Origin: Bacteroidota bacterium
GTDB taxonomy: Bacteria > Bacteroidota > Bacteroidia > AKYH767-A > OLB10
Assembly (NCBI GenBank): GCA_016713445.1
Contig: JADJPB010000013.1
Span: 62,001-126,000 of the forward strand
Length of the DNA: 64,000 nucleotides
Direction: 5' to 3'
The notes beneath the pieces are model-generated. The model was not told the DNA's origin and did no database searches. It saw only the letters and a list, made by a program, of their open reading frames with translations. Position numbers and translations under genes: made by a program. Below, piece by piece: positions 46,794-57,472 of this stretch. How positions within the stretch are numbered: the first letter of the stretch is position 1; every line of letters begins with the position of its first letter.

Positions 46794-48006
46794 CCGTTGA
46801 TATCGTATTCTTTTATTTTTCGATACAAAGTACGTTCGGAAATGCCCAATTCTTTAGCAGCATCTTTTCGTTTTCCTTTGTATTTGTCGAGCGCTTTCGT
46901 AATCATTTCTTTTTCTTTGTCGGAAAGCGATAGGGTTTCATCCGCAAACGATTCATGCGCATCAATCTTAATGGCTTTTGTAGAAAGTGTAACACCGGGT
47001 TGCGTTTGAATTACATCGTGATCATCATCACTATAGGTTTCATGCTCAAAATTCATTTGTTCTTTCAATGAACTTGGGTTCCCCGACATAATTCCTGCGA
47101 CTACTTTTTTTAAGTCGGTGAGATCTTTTTTCATTTCGAAAAGTACTTTGTATAGTAGTTCCCGCTCGGTGAATTCTCCATTTGCATTGGTTACGTCTTT
47201 CAATACCATCGCCATGGAATTGTTTTCATTTCCAGGCAAATATTTCAAGAGTATTTCAGGGGTAATTTCTTTTCTTTTTCAAGAATGGATAATTGCTCCG
47301 TCACATTTTTTAACTGTCGCACATTTCCTGGCCAACGGTAGTTGATGAGTAATTGTTGTGCTTCCGGTAAAAGTTGAATGACTGGCATTTTATATTTATC
47401 GGCGAAATCAGCTGCAAATTTTCTAAACAATAAAAAGATATCGCCCTTTCGATCGCGTAATGGCGGAACATGAATGGGAACGGTATTTAATCGGTAATAT
47501 AAATCTTCTCTGAACTTTCCACGTTCGATAGCTTCGGTAAGATGAACATTCGTGGCTGCGACTACACGCACATCGGTCTTTTGCATTTTGCTGGAACCAA
47601 CTCGAATGAATTCTCCTGTTTCTAATACACGCAGTAATCGCACTTGTGTCATGAGGGGTAACTCGGCAACTTCATCTAAAAAAATGGTGCCGCCATTTAC
47701 GACTTCAAAATATCCTTTACGTGCTTCGTGTGCACCCGTGAACGATCCTTTTTCATGTCCAAATAATTCGGAGTCGATGGTTCCTTCTGGAATAGCACCG
47801 CAGTTCACCGAAATGTTAGGTCCGTGTTTGCGACTGCTTAAAAAATGAATGATTTGATGAAAAATTTCTTTACCCGTTCCGCTTTCTCCCGTAATCAAAA
47901 CCGAAAGATCAGTAGGCGCCACCTGTCTTGCAATATCGATGGCATGATCTAACAGCGGTGAGTTACCGATAATTCCAAATCTATTTTTTAGCTCTTGTAA
48001 TTTCAT
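46790..48006 (-). CDS. sigma-54-dependent AAA+ activator without receiver domain (one frameshift)
   Basis: The reconstructed protein is about 405 residues. It begins directly with the AAA+ domain: Walker A GESGTGKEIFHQIIHFLSS, the sigma-54 loop EKGSFTGAHEARKG (GSFTGA instead of GAFTGA), Walker B GGTIFLDEVAELPLMTQVRL, and the Arg-finger region FREDLYYRLNTVPIHVPPLR. A linker (RELLYKVLFEMKKDLTDLKK) and a Fis-type helix-turn-helix (RKDAAKELGISERTLYRKIK) follow. The frame breaks near 47265, where EKEK should continue KEITPEILLKYLPGN. It overlaps miaB by 4 bases and lptE by 4 bases. No N-terminal sensor is present, so control must come from a partner or from its level. Confidence 0.9.
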
Positions 48007-49335
48007 GCTGTAAATTGAAAATCAGTTTTAGGATAAGACTTCACAACTTCTCCAATGAGTGTAGCAACAGTAACTCTTGTAATGAGCACATCGGCACAAT
48101 CACCGGGCTTCAAATCGCCGCAAGGAAATACGACAACGGTTCCTTGGGTATTTCTTCCAGAGTACATTTCCTTCGACTTCTTTGAAAATCCTTCGATCAA
48201 TACTTTGTATGTTTTTCCCATGGCTTCTGCCGAGCGGTTTGCAGATAATACTTGTTGTAAATCGACGATCTCCTGCAATCTTCTTCCTTTTACTTCTTCT
48301 GGAATATCGTCAATGTATTTTTTTGCAGCGGCTGTTCCCGGACGCTCAGAGTACTTAAACATATAGGAGAAGTGATAACCGGCCCATTTCATTAAGCTGA
48401 TGGTTTCTTGATGTTCTTCTTCCGTCTCTCCACAAAATCCGCTAATGGTATCGGTGCTGATACCACAGTTAGGAATAATTCGACGAATCGCTTCAATGCG
48501 ATCTATGTATTGCTCACGCGTATAACCACGATTCATTCGCGCTAACATAGTTGTGCTTCCCGACTGAACCGGTAGATGCACATACTTACAAATGTTTTCG
48601 TGTTTAGCAATCGAATGCAATACGGCATCCGTCATATCGCGTGGATTACTCGTTGAAAAGCGAACGAGTAAGTCAGGATGAACGCCGGCTACTAATTCTA
48701 GTAAATCGGCGAAAGTGGTAAAACGTTTTTGTTCTTCAGGAGGCAGTTGATGATTGAGTGCTGCATGTACTAAAGTTTCCTCCAAATCTTTCTTTTGTCC
48801 GCCGCCCCAATAGAGGTAAGAATCTACATTTTGTCCAAGTAAGGTGACTTCACGGTAACCATCATTAAATAGTTTTTTACATTCATTGATGATACTTTCC
48901 GGATCACGTGAACGTTCGCGACCACGAGTAAAGGGCACCACACAAAACGAGCACATATTATCGCAGCCACGCATGATGGAAACGTAGGCGATAATTCCAT
49001 TTGTTCCTAATCGAACGGGACTAATGTCGGCATACGTTTCTTCTCGTGATAGCAACACATTCACTGCTTTTTGTCCGCCTTCTACTTGTTCAATTAAATT
49101 CGGCAAATCGCGATAAGCGTCTGGACCTGCAACAATATCCACTAACAATTCTTCCTCGAGGAACTTCGATTTTAATCGCTCTGCCATACAGCCGAGAACA
49201 CCCACAATCAAGGAAGGGTTTTGTTTCTTTAATTTTTTAAAATCTTGTAATCGAGTCCGCACACGCGTTTCTGCTTGATCACGAATAGCGCAAGTGTTAA
49301 TGAAACTCGATCACCTTATTTCCTTCGTGCAACAT
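48003..49335 (-). CDS. miaB: tRNA-2-methylthio-N6-dimethylallyladenosine synthase (internal N-terminal deletion plus frameshift)
   Basis: MiaB is a radical-SAM methylthiotransferase acting on A37 of tRNAs. The body is normal: VGVLGCMAERLKSKFLEEE, the radical-SAM cluster CDNMCSFCVVPFTRGRER, LLGQNVDSYLYWG, HLPVQSGSTTMLARMNRGYT, and a C-terminal TRAM domain (KTYKVLIEGFSKKSKEMYSG). The N-terminus is abnormal. ATG at 49335 gives MLHEGNKVIEF, which fits the usual start, but it runs almost at once (frame change near 49305) into INTCAIRDQAETRVRTRLQD. About 50 residues including the first cluster Cys (normally in YGCQMN) are missing. A good promoter lies just upstream. Confidence 0.9.
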
Positions 49336-49352
49336 GTTGTTTTTATGGACTG

Positions 49353-49384
49353 CAAAGATACATAAAATAGCTGTCTACTGACAA
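49353..49384 (-). promoter_or_regulatory. promoter of the miaB-secG operon, TTG-N21-TATCTTTG
   Basis: On the minus strand TTG (49382-49384) and TATCTTTG (49353-49360) are 21 bases apart, a full match to the Bacteroidota promoter consensus. The box is 17 bases before the miaB ATG, giving a short leader. Confidence 0.7.
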
Positions 49385-49590
49385 GATGTCAGACTAAAAA
49401 ATGTAGAAAAATCAGCTAAAATTCAGCTTTAATTAACGTTTTTGAGTAAAAATGCGATATTTTGTTTTAAATTAACAAAGTTTGATTGCAATTGATATTT
49501 ACTTTTAATTTGGTGAGGCTATTCAAAATAGAAGAAATACCTGATAAGCTCAAAAAACAAATTTTAACTCATTTGTAAATTTTTATTCGT

Positions 49591-49809
49591 TTACTTTCTG
49601 CTTTCCAATTCAATATTTTCAATATCCTTGATGCTAATATTTTCTTTGGTCTCTAACATCAATATTTCTGAGTTCAAAACCTTTTGTTGATGCAAAACTT
49701 CACCACTTTTAAGAAATACTTTTACAATTTGATATCCCATTCCACTTTCAGGAAGATTAACTAGCATTTCGATGAATCGATTTGGTAATTTTAATGATTG
49801 TGCTTCCAT
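49591..49809 (-). CDS. small protein of unknown function (LPESGMGYQ family)
   Basis: The 72-residue protein reads MEAQSLKLPNRFIEMLVNLP, ESGMGYQIVKVFLKSGEVLH, QQKVLNSEILMLETKENISI. It has no signal peptide. Its LPESGMGYQIV...KSGEVL...VLNSEIL segment is clearly related to the N-terminus of the next gene upstream (LPETGMGFQVI...KSGNFL...LVLNSEL), so the two are paralogs. I know no family name. The genes are 11 bases apart on the same strand. The segment of about 55 residues looks like a small beta-rich domain. Confidence 0.6.
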   Translation of the reverse strand: MEAQSLKLPNRFIEMLVNLPESGMGYQIVKVFLKSGEVLHQQKVLNSEILMLETKENISIKDIENIELESRK

Positions 49810-49820
49810 GTATAAAGATT

Positions 49821-50483
49821 TTAGTACGGTGTTTGTTTGATAAATGTATCTTTTGTTGTGCCGTTGGCAAAATAAGTTTCTTTTCCTCCTCCTTTCCTTT
49901 CGTAAGCAGTTTGTACTATGCCCCTTTGCAAAGAGTCTTTTTTTGATGGTTGAATGTGAAAAGCAAATTTTATTTTATCATTTTTTGGTAGTGCATAGCG
50001 TTCATCCGGATTGTCATTTAAAGCTTTACATATTAGATAATCTTCCATTGTCGTTGTAAAACTACCTGCGAGCAAGCATTTATTTACTTTGTCAACTCTT
50101 CGGTCATTTTCAAACGGAGAAAGGCGAACAAAAATTTCATTTCCATCTGCCAACTCAACAGGATTCTCAATTGCCCCTCTATTAATAGGGTTATTATCTT
50201 CATTAACTGTATTACGAATTTGTTTTTCACTGAAGATTGAAATTGAATGCAATAAAATTAAATTCGCTCTTTCTTTAACAGCGGAAATTCCTTCAGTAAT
50301 AATTTTTGCAACGAAATTTGATTCATCTCCGTTTATTTCAATTACCAATTCAGAGTTGAGCACTAAAAATTTTTCTCGAAGAAAATTTCCTGATTTACTT
50401 GCTTAGATAACCTGAAACCCCATACCCGTTTCAGGAAGTTTTAGTAGTTCATTTTCTTGACTTAGTGAAAGTTTATAATACAT
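49821..50483 (-). CDS. unknown protein, N-terminal module shared with the 72-residue neighbour (in-frame stop)
   Basis: From ATG at 50481-50483 the frame reads MYYKLSLSQENELLKLPETG and GMGFQVI, meets a TAA at 50404-50406, and continues in the same frame as ASKSGNFLREKFLVLNSELV and IEINGDESNFVAKIITEGIS for a further 190 residues. The alignment with the 72-residue paralog spans the stop, so the stop is likely an error or a recent mutation. The C-terminal part (NPINRGAIENPVELADGNEI, FAFHIQPSKKDSLQRGIVQT, ETYFANGTTKDTFIKQTPY) has no motif I recognise. If the stop is real, a GTG at 50361-50363 could start a 180-residue product. Confidence 0.55.
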
Positions 50484-50517
50484 TTTTGAAATTTAATTCA
50501 AATTTATTACAAAATTA

Positions 50518-53500
50518 TTAATACTTAACCACCTTCCCCGAAACATTATCTCTTTCGGTTATCAAATTCACTAAATAAATTCCAGCGTTCATTCCTTTTG
50601 CAGGGATTTCAATGTCGAGATTTCCTGTAGCAATATTTTCAATTTGTTTTTGGAAAATAATTCTACCGCTAATGTCCATCAATCGCAAAACGCCTTTGTT
50701 TCCTTTCAGTTTTTCTGCATGGAGTTGTATATGATCTGAATTGGAATTATAATTAGTTTGGAAAATTACATCCGCCGCAATGGAAGAAGGAAGTCCAACC
50801 ATGGAGAAGGAGAAACAAGACGAAGTGTCGATGCAATTACCATATGTGACTGCAACAGCGTAGTCGCCGGATTGAGTGGGTTGATACGTTGAATTCGTTG
50901 CGCTTGCAATTGCTGAATTTGTTGCACAATCGATCCACTGATACCCCGAACCACTCGCAGTAGTTTGCAAAATGGCCGAAGATTGCGAAACAGTATTTGT
51001 AATACTTGAAACGGTTAGTTGTAATTCAATAATGGAATCGCATCCAACACTTGTAATTAATTTTTGTTGATAGGTGCCATCGTTATAATACAATACACCG
51101 TTAAGCGAATAAGCGTCTCCATTGCAAATAATCGCTGTAATGATGGTTGGCGGAATTGAACAATTTATGACAGTATTGCTTGTCGTATTCGTAATTAGAG
51201 GAGCATTAAAATCAAAAAAAATATTGGCGGTGTTTTCAATGGTACTTCCGATCAACAAACTATCTTTTGCTCGAATTTTATATTGCACATATCCATGACT
51301 TGCTGGTTCGTTGGTATTGCTATCGGGTAAATGAATATTAGGGAAATTAAATTTGATTATACCATCATTGTTAATTTGCATTTGTGGTGTGTGACTGTAA
51401 GATAACAACGAGAAACTAGACCAGTCAAGGCTTGGATTTAATGTATCAACTATGAATATATTTTCTGCATCTGCAGTCCCTGTATTTTGAAAGCGGATTG
51501 AATAAGTTAACCAGCGATCACCACTAATATCTATATTGGAAGAAGGATATACTATTTTATCATTTGGATCAAAACTACCAACCACAGTAAAACATTTAGA
51601 CAATAAGTTATTGTTATAATTTAATTCTATTGTTTTGGTTGAAAGCGAAACTTGAATACAAATTTGGCTATCAAGCATTGCATTTAGATCGACCAGAATA
51701 TTAAAATTAAAACTATAATCATACTGTAACGTGCCAAAATCGAGGATATCATAGGTTAAAACATTACCTGTTATATTTGTTGGAGTAAGTGCACCAATTC
51801 CAGGTGAATGATAACTACAGGCTCCAGTAATTGAAATTTGAACCGTTCCACTTTTACCATTAGCGCAATACATTCCAAAACGATTGGAAAAATCACCGGC
51901 TTTTATTTTGATTTCTCTCACACTGGATGGTCTTAAATCACTGGCGTAAATGTCTGTAGCTACTAAATCAATTCCTTTGCATCTTACTCCAAAATTTCGA
52001 TCGTATTTCATGGAGTCGATCGCTGAAACTGTGTCAATGTATAATCCTAAATTCGGACATTTTATTTCGAAAGGCATTCCGGCAGTATCAATTTGTGATT
52101 TGTAAACATCAAATGAAAATGTGTTGAAGTCGTATTCGCCATTCGAATTAGTGTAAGTGTATTGGTCAAAAACTCCATTTTTATATAAAATTACTTTATG
52201 GTTTCTAAATTTTGGTTCATTTATCCACATGTAGCAATCTGGAATGGAATCAATAAATGCGACGCCACCAATATTCCAAAAGAGATCACATCCATTTGTG
52301 TTGAAAACATCGCAAATAGGAATACTTGAGATGGGAGGATTGCAATTCACTACTACTCCATAGTCTAATAAACAGTTTATTTGCGTTCCGGAAATATCTA
52401 AATGTGTAACTCCTTTCAGTCTGTTAAGGCATGAAATTGGATTGTTTTGGCAATAAAGTTTATTCAATTCCCAAGAATATTCAAGAATACTTGTAATTTG
52501 ATTATTTCGACAATCAAGCGTCTTTAAATTATTGGGAAGAAATGATGGTAAACTGGTAATTAAATTATAACCGCAAAAAATGCTGTCGACATAATTGTAA
52601 AAGGAAGGTAATTGAGTTAATAAGTTATGTGAACAATCTAAATATTTTAAATTGATATTCGCAACTGGTAATGAGTCGATAAAATTGTTACTACAATCTA
52701 AATATTTTACATAACTCGGTAATGGAGGAAGGGAAGTAAATTGATTGTTGCTGAAATCTATGTGCTCTAAGGAACCAGGTAAACTTGCAGGTAAGCTACT
52801 GAGTTGATTTTGGCTTAAAATAATATATTCTAAATTATGCAATTGAGTTAGAGAGGGTAAAAAAGTGAGCTGACAATTTATGCAACTTAAACTTTCTAAA
52901 TTTGTCGGAAGTACAGGTAGGCTGTCTAAAGAGTTGTTATTACATGTCAAAACTTTTAGGCTAGGAGGTAAAATGGGCAAAGATGTTACTTGATTATTAC
53001 TAAAGTTAAGTTCTTTTAAGTTGCCAGGATTAATAGACGGTATACTTGTTAATTGATTGTGCATGCACCGCAACATTTCCAAGTTAATATTTATTGTAGG
53101 AAGTGTAGTTAAAGAATTTCCATAACACATAAGCCATTTCAAGGAAATTGGCAATTGCGGAATGGATACAAGCTGATTTTTTTCACAATGAAGGTATTGT
53201 AGTGATGCAGGTAATGAAGGTAAAGTAGTGAGCTGATTATCTCCACATTTTACCTCATAAATAGTGTTGGGAAGTGTTGGTAGTGAGTTGAGTTGATTTT
53301 CATAGCAATGAAAAGTACTTAACTTAGCGGGAAGTGATGGAATTGATGTAAGTTGATTTTTATGAATAAATAAATTAGTAAGCGAATCCGGAAGAGAAGA
53401 GATAGATGTGATTAGATTATAAGAACAGTCAAGAGTCCTAATTTTTGGCGGTAAAATGGGTAGTGTTGTGAGTAAATTGTTAGAACAAAATAATTCAGTA

Positions 53501-53744
53501 AGATTAACAAAGACCTCTATTCCGCTTAGGTCTTTGAGTCCAAAGTTGAAATTTGTATTACTCATAGTAATATTGGTTGCTGCCAAAACTGCTGGACAAT
53601 TGGAATCAATAGAATCCCAAAATTTTGATTTAAATAAACTCTAAAAGCAGAATCTGGAATATGAACGAGTTGAGCTTTAGAAACAGTTGAAGTCCCAATT
53701 GCTAAAGCAAATATGCAAACAATTCTCAGTAAAGTAATTTTCAT
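50518..53744 (-). CDS. secreted leucine-rich-repeat protein with T9SS sorting domain, copy 1 (one frameshift)
   Basis: The reconstructed protein is about 1,075 residues. It has a signal peptide (MKITLLRIVCIFALAIGTST, to SKAQ) and an N-terminal cap (LVHIPDSAFRVYLNQNFG). About 17 LRR units of 20-22 residues follow in the pattern LPSLP.SL..L.C..NQLTSLP (LPASLQYLHCEKNQLVSIPQ, LPPSLKVLTCNNNSLDSLPV). A Cys-containing cap comes next (ISCLNRLKGVTHLDISGTQI), then DPNDKIVYPSSNIDISGDRW and an IRFQNTGTADAENIFIVDTL domain found in many T9SS proteins. An Ig-like GYQWIDCATNSAIASATNST module precedes the sorting domain (IMDISGRIIFQKQIENIA-type, ending NVSGKVVKY). The frame changes near 53590. LRR surfaces usually bind proteins; the ligand is unknown. 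Confidence 0.85.
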
Positions 53745-53761
53745 GTTCTAATTTTTTTAAA

Positions 53762-56700
53762 TTAATACTTAACTACTTTTCCCGAAACATTATCTATTTC
53801 GGTAATAAAATTCACCTAAATAAATTCCAGCATTCATTCCTTTTGCAGGGGATTTCTATGTCGAGATTTCCAGAGCAATATTTTCAATTTGTTTTTGGAA
53901 AATAATTCTTCCGCTAATGTCCATTAATCGCAATACACCTTTATTGCCTTTCAGTTTTTCAGCGTGAAGTTGGATATGATCTAAATTGGAAATGTAACGA
54001 GTTTGGAAAATCACATCAGCCCCGATGGAAGAAGGAAGTCCAACCATGGAGAAGGCAAAGCAGGATGAAGTATCGATGCAATTGTCTAGAGAAACAATAG
54101 CCGCATATGTTCCTGATTGAATTGGTGTGTAATTTGGGGAGGTTGCACCCCAAATAATTGAATTTGTTGAGCAATCTAACCAACGATATTTTATACCAAT
54201 AGCAGGCGTAGAGAGTGTTCCGCTTGTGTTTGAAATAGTATTGAATAGTTGAATGTTTTGTAATCTTAACTCGAGGAGGGAATCACATCCATCCATCGTT
54301 ATTAATTTTTGATGATAAGTTCCTGCTGTTAAATAAACAGCCCCATTTAATGAATATGTTTCGCCTTGACAAATATTCTCTGTGATGACTGTTATCGGAA
54401 TCGAGCAATTAATGACAATATTACTTGTTGTATTTGTGATTACAGGAGCATTAAAATCGAAGAAGATATTAGCAGTGTTTTCAATTGTACTTCCGATCAA
54501 CAAACTATCCTTGGCTCGAATTTTATATTGCACATATCCATGACTTGCAGGTTCATTTGTATTGCTATCTGGCAAATGAATTTTAGGAAAGTTGAATTTT
54601 ACAAGACCATCACTGTGGATTTCTGTGATCGGTTGATGGCTATAGGAAAGTAAAGTGAATGTAGTCCAATCCAAAGCCTGACTCAAAGTATCTGTAATAT
54701 AAATATCTTCAGCATCTGCTGTGCCTGTATTTTGAAATCGGATTAGATAGGTGATCCAACGATCGCCACTTTGATCTAAAGTTGAGTTCGGGTAGGCTGT
54801 TTTGTCATTAGGGTCAATACTACCAACGATTATAAAACATTGAGTCAGCAAATTGTTATTGATCGTTAATTCACTTGTGGTAGTGAAATGGATACTTGAA
54901 TACATATTTGACTACCAATGTTAGCTGTTGTGTCCACCAAAATATTAAAATTAAAACTGCTATAATAAATTATCGTTCCAAAATAGATTACATTATATGT
55001 TAGGACGTTTCCGATTACAGAATTCGGAACTAAAGCGCCAATCACTGGTGAATGGAAATTGCAAGGTCCTGTAATAGAAATTGTCACATTGCCACTAACT
55101 CCCATTGAACAATGTGCTCCAAAATAATTAGAGAAGTCGCCTGCCTTTATTGTTATTTCACGAATGCTTGCAGGTCTAATATTATTTGAATTGATATTCG
55201 TAACTGCTAAATCAACTCCTTTGCATTTAACACCAAAGTTTCGATCGTACTTCATCGAGTCAATAGGTGTAATGGTATCTAGGTAAAATCCAGCCAATGG
55301 ACAATTTATTTTAAATGGCTTCCCCATCGTATCGATTTCAGTTTTATAAGTGTCATAGGATATTGTATTAAAGTCGTATTTTCCAGCGAAAGAAGTATAG
55401 GTAAATTGATCAAAAACTCCATTTTTATATAATGAAATTTTTTGATTGGAGTAATTAGGTTCATTAATCCCAATAATACAATTTGAATCGGAATCGATAA
55501 AGGATGTTCCTCCAATATTCCAGAATAGATCACAACCATTTGTGTTGAAGGCATCACATATTGGAAAATTCGAAATAGGAGGGTTGCAATTGGTGACTAC
55601 TCCATAATCCAACAAACAGTTTATAAGTGTTCCCGAAATGTCTAAAGTTTTTATCCCTTTTAATTTATTTAGACAAGTGATGGGATTATTTTGACAGTAA
55701 AATGTGCTCAAACCAGAATTAAATTCTGGAACACTTGTAATTAGATTGTTGCTACAATCTAATTTTTTAAAATAAGTATATATGGAAAATGGGAGTGATG
55801 TGATTTGATTATAACTACAGTCGATACTATCAATCGAGTAATAAAAGTATGGAAGTGAAGTTAGAGAATTATGTGAGCAATCAATATATCTTAAAGATTG
55901 TGGCATGGGAGGAAGTGAGTCTATCATATTGTTGTCGCAATACAAATTGACAATACTAGTAGGCATATTTGGAAGAGAAGTAAGTAAATTATTTCCGCAT
56001 TCCAAATAGGTCATATAAGGCGGCAAAGAAGGTATACTTGTTAATTGATTTGAGTGACAATCAAGGACTCTTAGATTAGCCAAGCCAGGTAGGCTTGTGA
56101 TTTGAGTTTTAGAACAAGATAACCCTAATAGAGAAGGAGGTAATTGAGGAATAAAAGTCAGTGGATTATTGTTGCAGGTTAAATATTCTAAGTTGCCAGA
56201 TAATGTAGGTAATGTTGTTAATAGATTGTTCGAGCAATTTAAAATTCTTACGTCACAATTCACAAGCCCAGGTAAACTTATAAGTTGATTGTTAAAACAA
56301 TTCAGAATTTTGATGTTAACCGGAAGAGAAGGTAAACCCGTTAGTTGATTTGCACTACAAGCCAATCTTGTTAATGTCGAAGGAAGTGCTGGTAAGCTGG
56401 TTAGTTGATTGTTTTCACAATATAAATAGTCTAGTGTATTGGGAAGATTCGGTAACGAAGTGAGTAAGTTATTTTGACAATAGAGATTTATTAATGGGGG
56501 AGGTAGTATAGGTAAAGTAGTGAGTTGATTGTTATCGCAACTGAATCGAATTAAAGAGGAAGGTAAGTTGGAAATTGAGGTAAGTTGGTTATTGTCACAA
56601 TAGAATTCGGTTAGCGAAGAAGGTAAATTAGAAATTGAAGTAAGTTGATTGTTATAGCAAATTAGTTTATTTAATGAAGGAGGTAAGTTTGATAAATTAG

Positions 56701-57040
56701 TGAGTTGATTAGAAATGCAATTAAGAGAAGTTAATGATGGAGGTAGAATAGGTAACGTGGTTAGTGCATTTCCATAGCATTCCAATAAAGTATCATTCAC
56801 AAAAACAGCAACTCCAGTTAAATCTGAAATTCCTCTATTATTAATTTTAAGTATTTTTGTGTTTAAAACTGCTGGGCAATTTGAATCAATATAATCACCC
56901 ACCATACAGCTTCCGAAATTTTGATGCAAGTAAACTCTAAAAATAGAATCAGGTATATAAACAAGTTGTGCTTTTGTAGTTGTGTTTAAACCTAATGCTA
57001 GTGTGAAAGCACAGATGAGTTTCAATAAAATTTTATTCAT
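53762..57040 (-). CDS. secreted leucine-rich-repeat protein with T9SS sorting domain, copy 2 (frameshifted)
   Basis: A tandem paralog of the downstream gene, about 1,090 residues after reconstruction. The signal peptide is MNKILLKLICAFTLALGLNT, the cap IYIPDSIFRVYLHQNFGSCM-like. About 19 LRR units follow (LPPSLNKLICYNNQLTSISN, LPSSLTEFYCDNNQLTSISN, LPNTLDYLYCENNQLTSLPA), then DPNDKTAYPNSTLDQSGDRW, IRFQNTGTADAEDIYITDTL and the same Ig-like and sorting domains. Frame changes lie near 54890 (SISLPQVN should continue STTTSELTINNNLL), 53865 and 53815. The end, ITEIDNVSGKVVKY, stops at 53762-53764. Its 5' end faces the topA promoter region. It is 17 bases upstream of copy 1, so both are probably on one transcript. 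Confidence 0.82.
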
Positions 57041-57472
57041 GGAAGAGCAAATGAGGAGTAAAAATATTAGGGTTGGTTTTTCAAAGGTAAAGTATTTAAT
57101 GTGTGTATTGTTAGACTACTTGTAAAATTTGAAACTAATTTGGTGAATATGATAACCGGACATTTGGATAAATGTAAAGGGTAGGTGGGAAATGATTTTG
57201 TTTAGTAGATTTAATACCATTGGTAGCAATTTTGCTATGTTTTTTAAAATTGAAGAACCTTCAGATTTCCCATTTTGGGAAGCTTACTTTTTTGAAAATG
57301 TGAGGAAATTGCCCAAACTTTACTCTGATTTTATTAACTCAAAATATAATTAATTCACTGTAAATCAATATAGTTAACCACTAATGGGGGTTGGGGCTTG
57401 GGTTAATCATCATTTAATTTCTCTTAATTTGCGCCTCGATATACAAATCCCCTTAACAATAATATTACCCGA
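57041..57472. other. divergent intergenic region, LRR gene to topA
   Basis: No gene is seen in these 432 bases. A possible topA promoter lies at 57398-57431 (TTG, 23 bases, TTAATTTG; one mismatch to the box). The rest is AT-rich without strong palindromes. Confidence 0.4.
57398..57431 (+). promoter_or_regulatory. possible topA promoter, TTG-N23-TTAATTTG
   Basis: The -7 box TTAATTTG differs from TAnnTTTG at the second base. The spacing of 23 is at the upper limit. It lies 41 bases before the topA ATG. Confidence 0.4.

Noticed and set aside
50518..57040. Regular DNA repeats as a possible non-coding tandem array
   Set aside because: The periodicity of about 63 bases is the coding of 21-residue LRR units in one continuous minus-strand frame.
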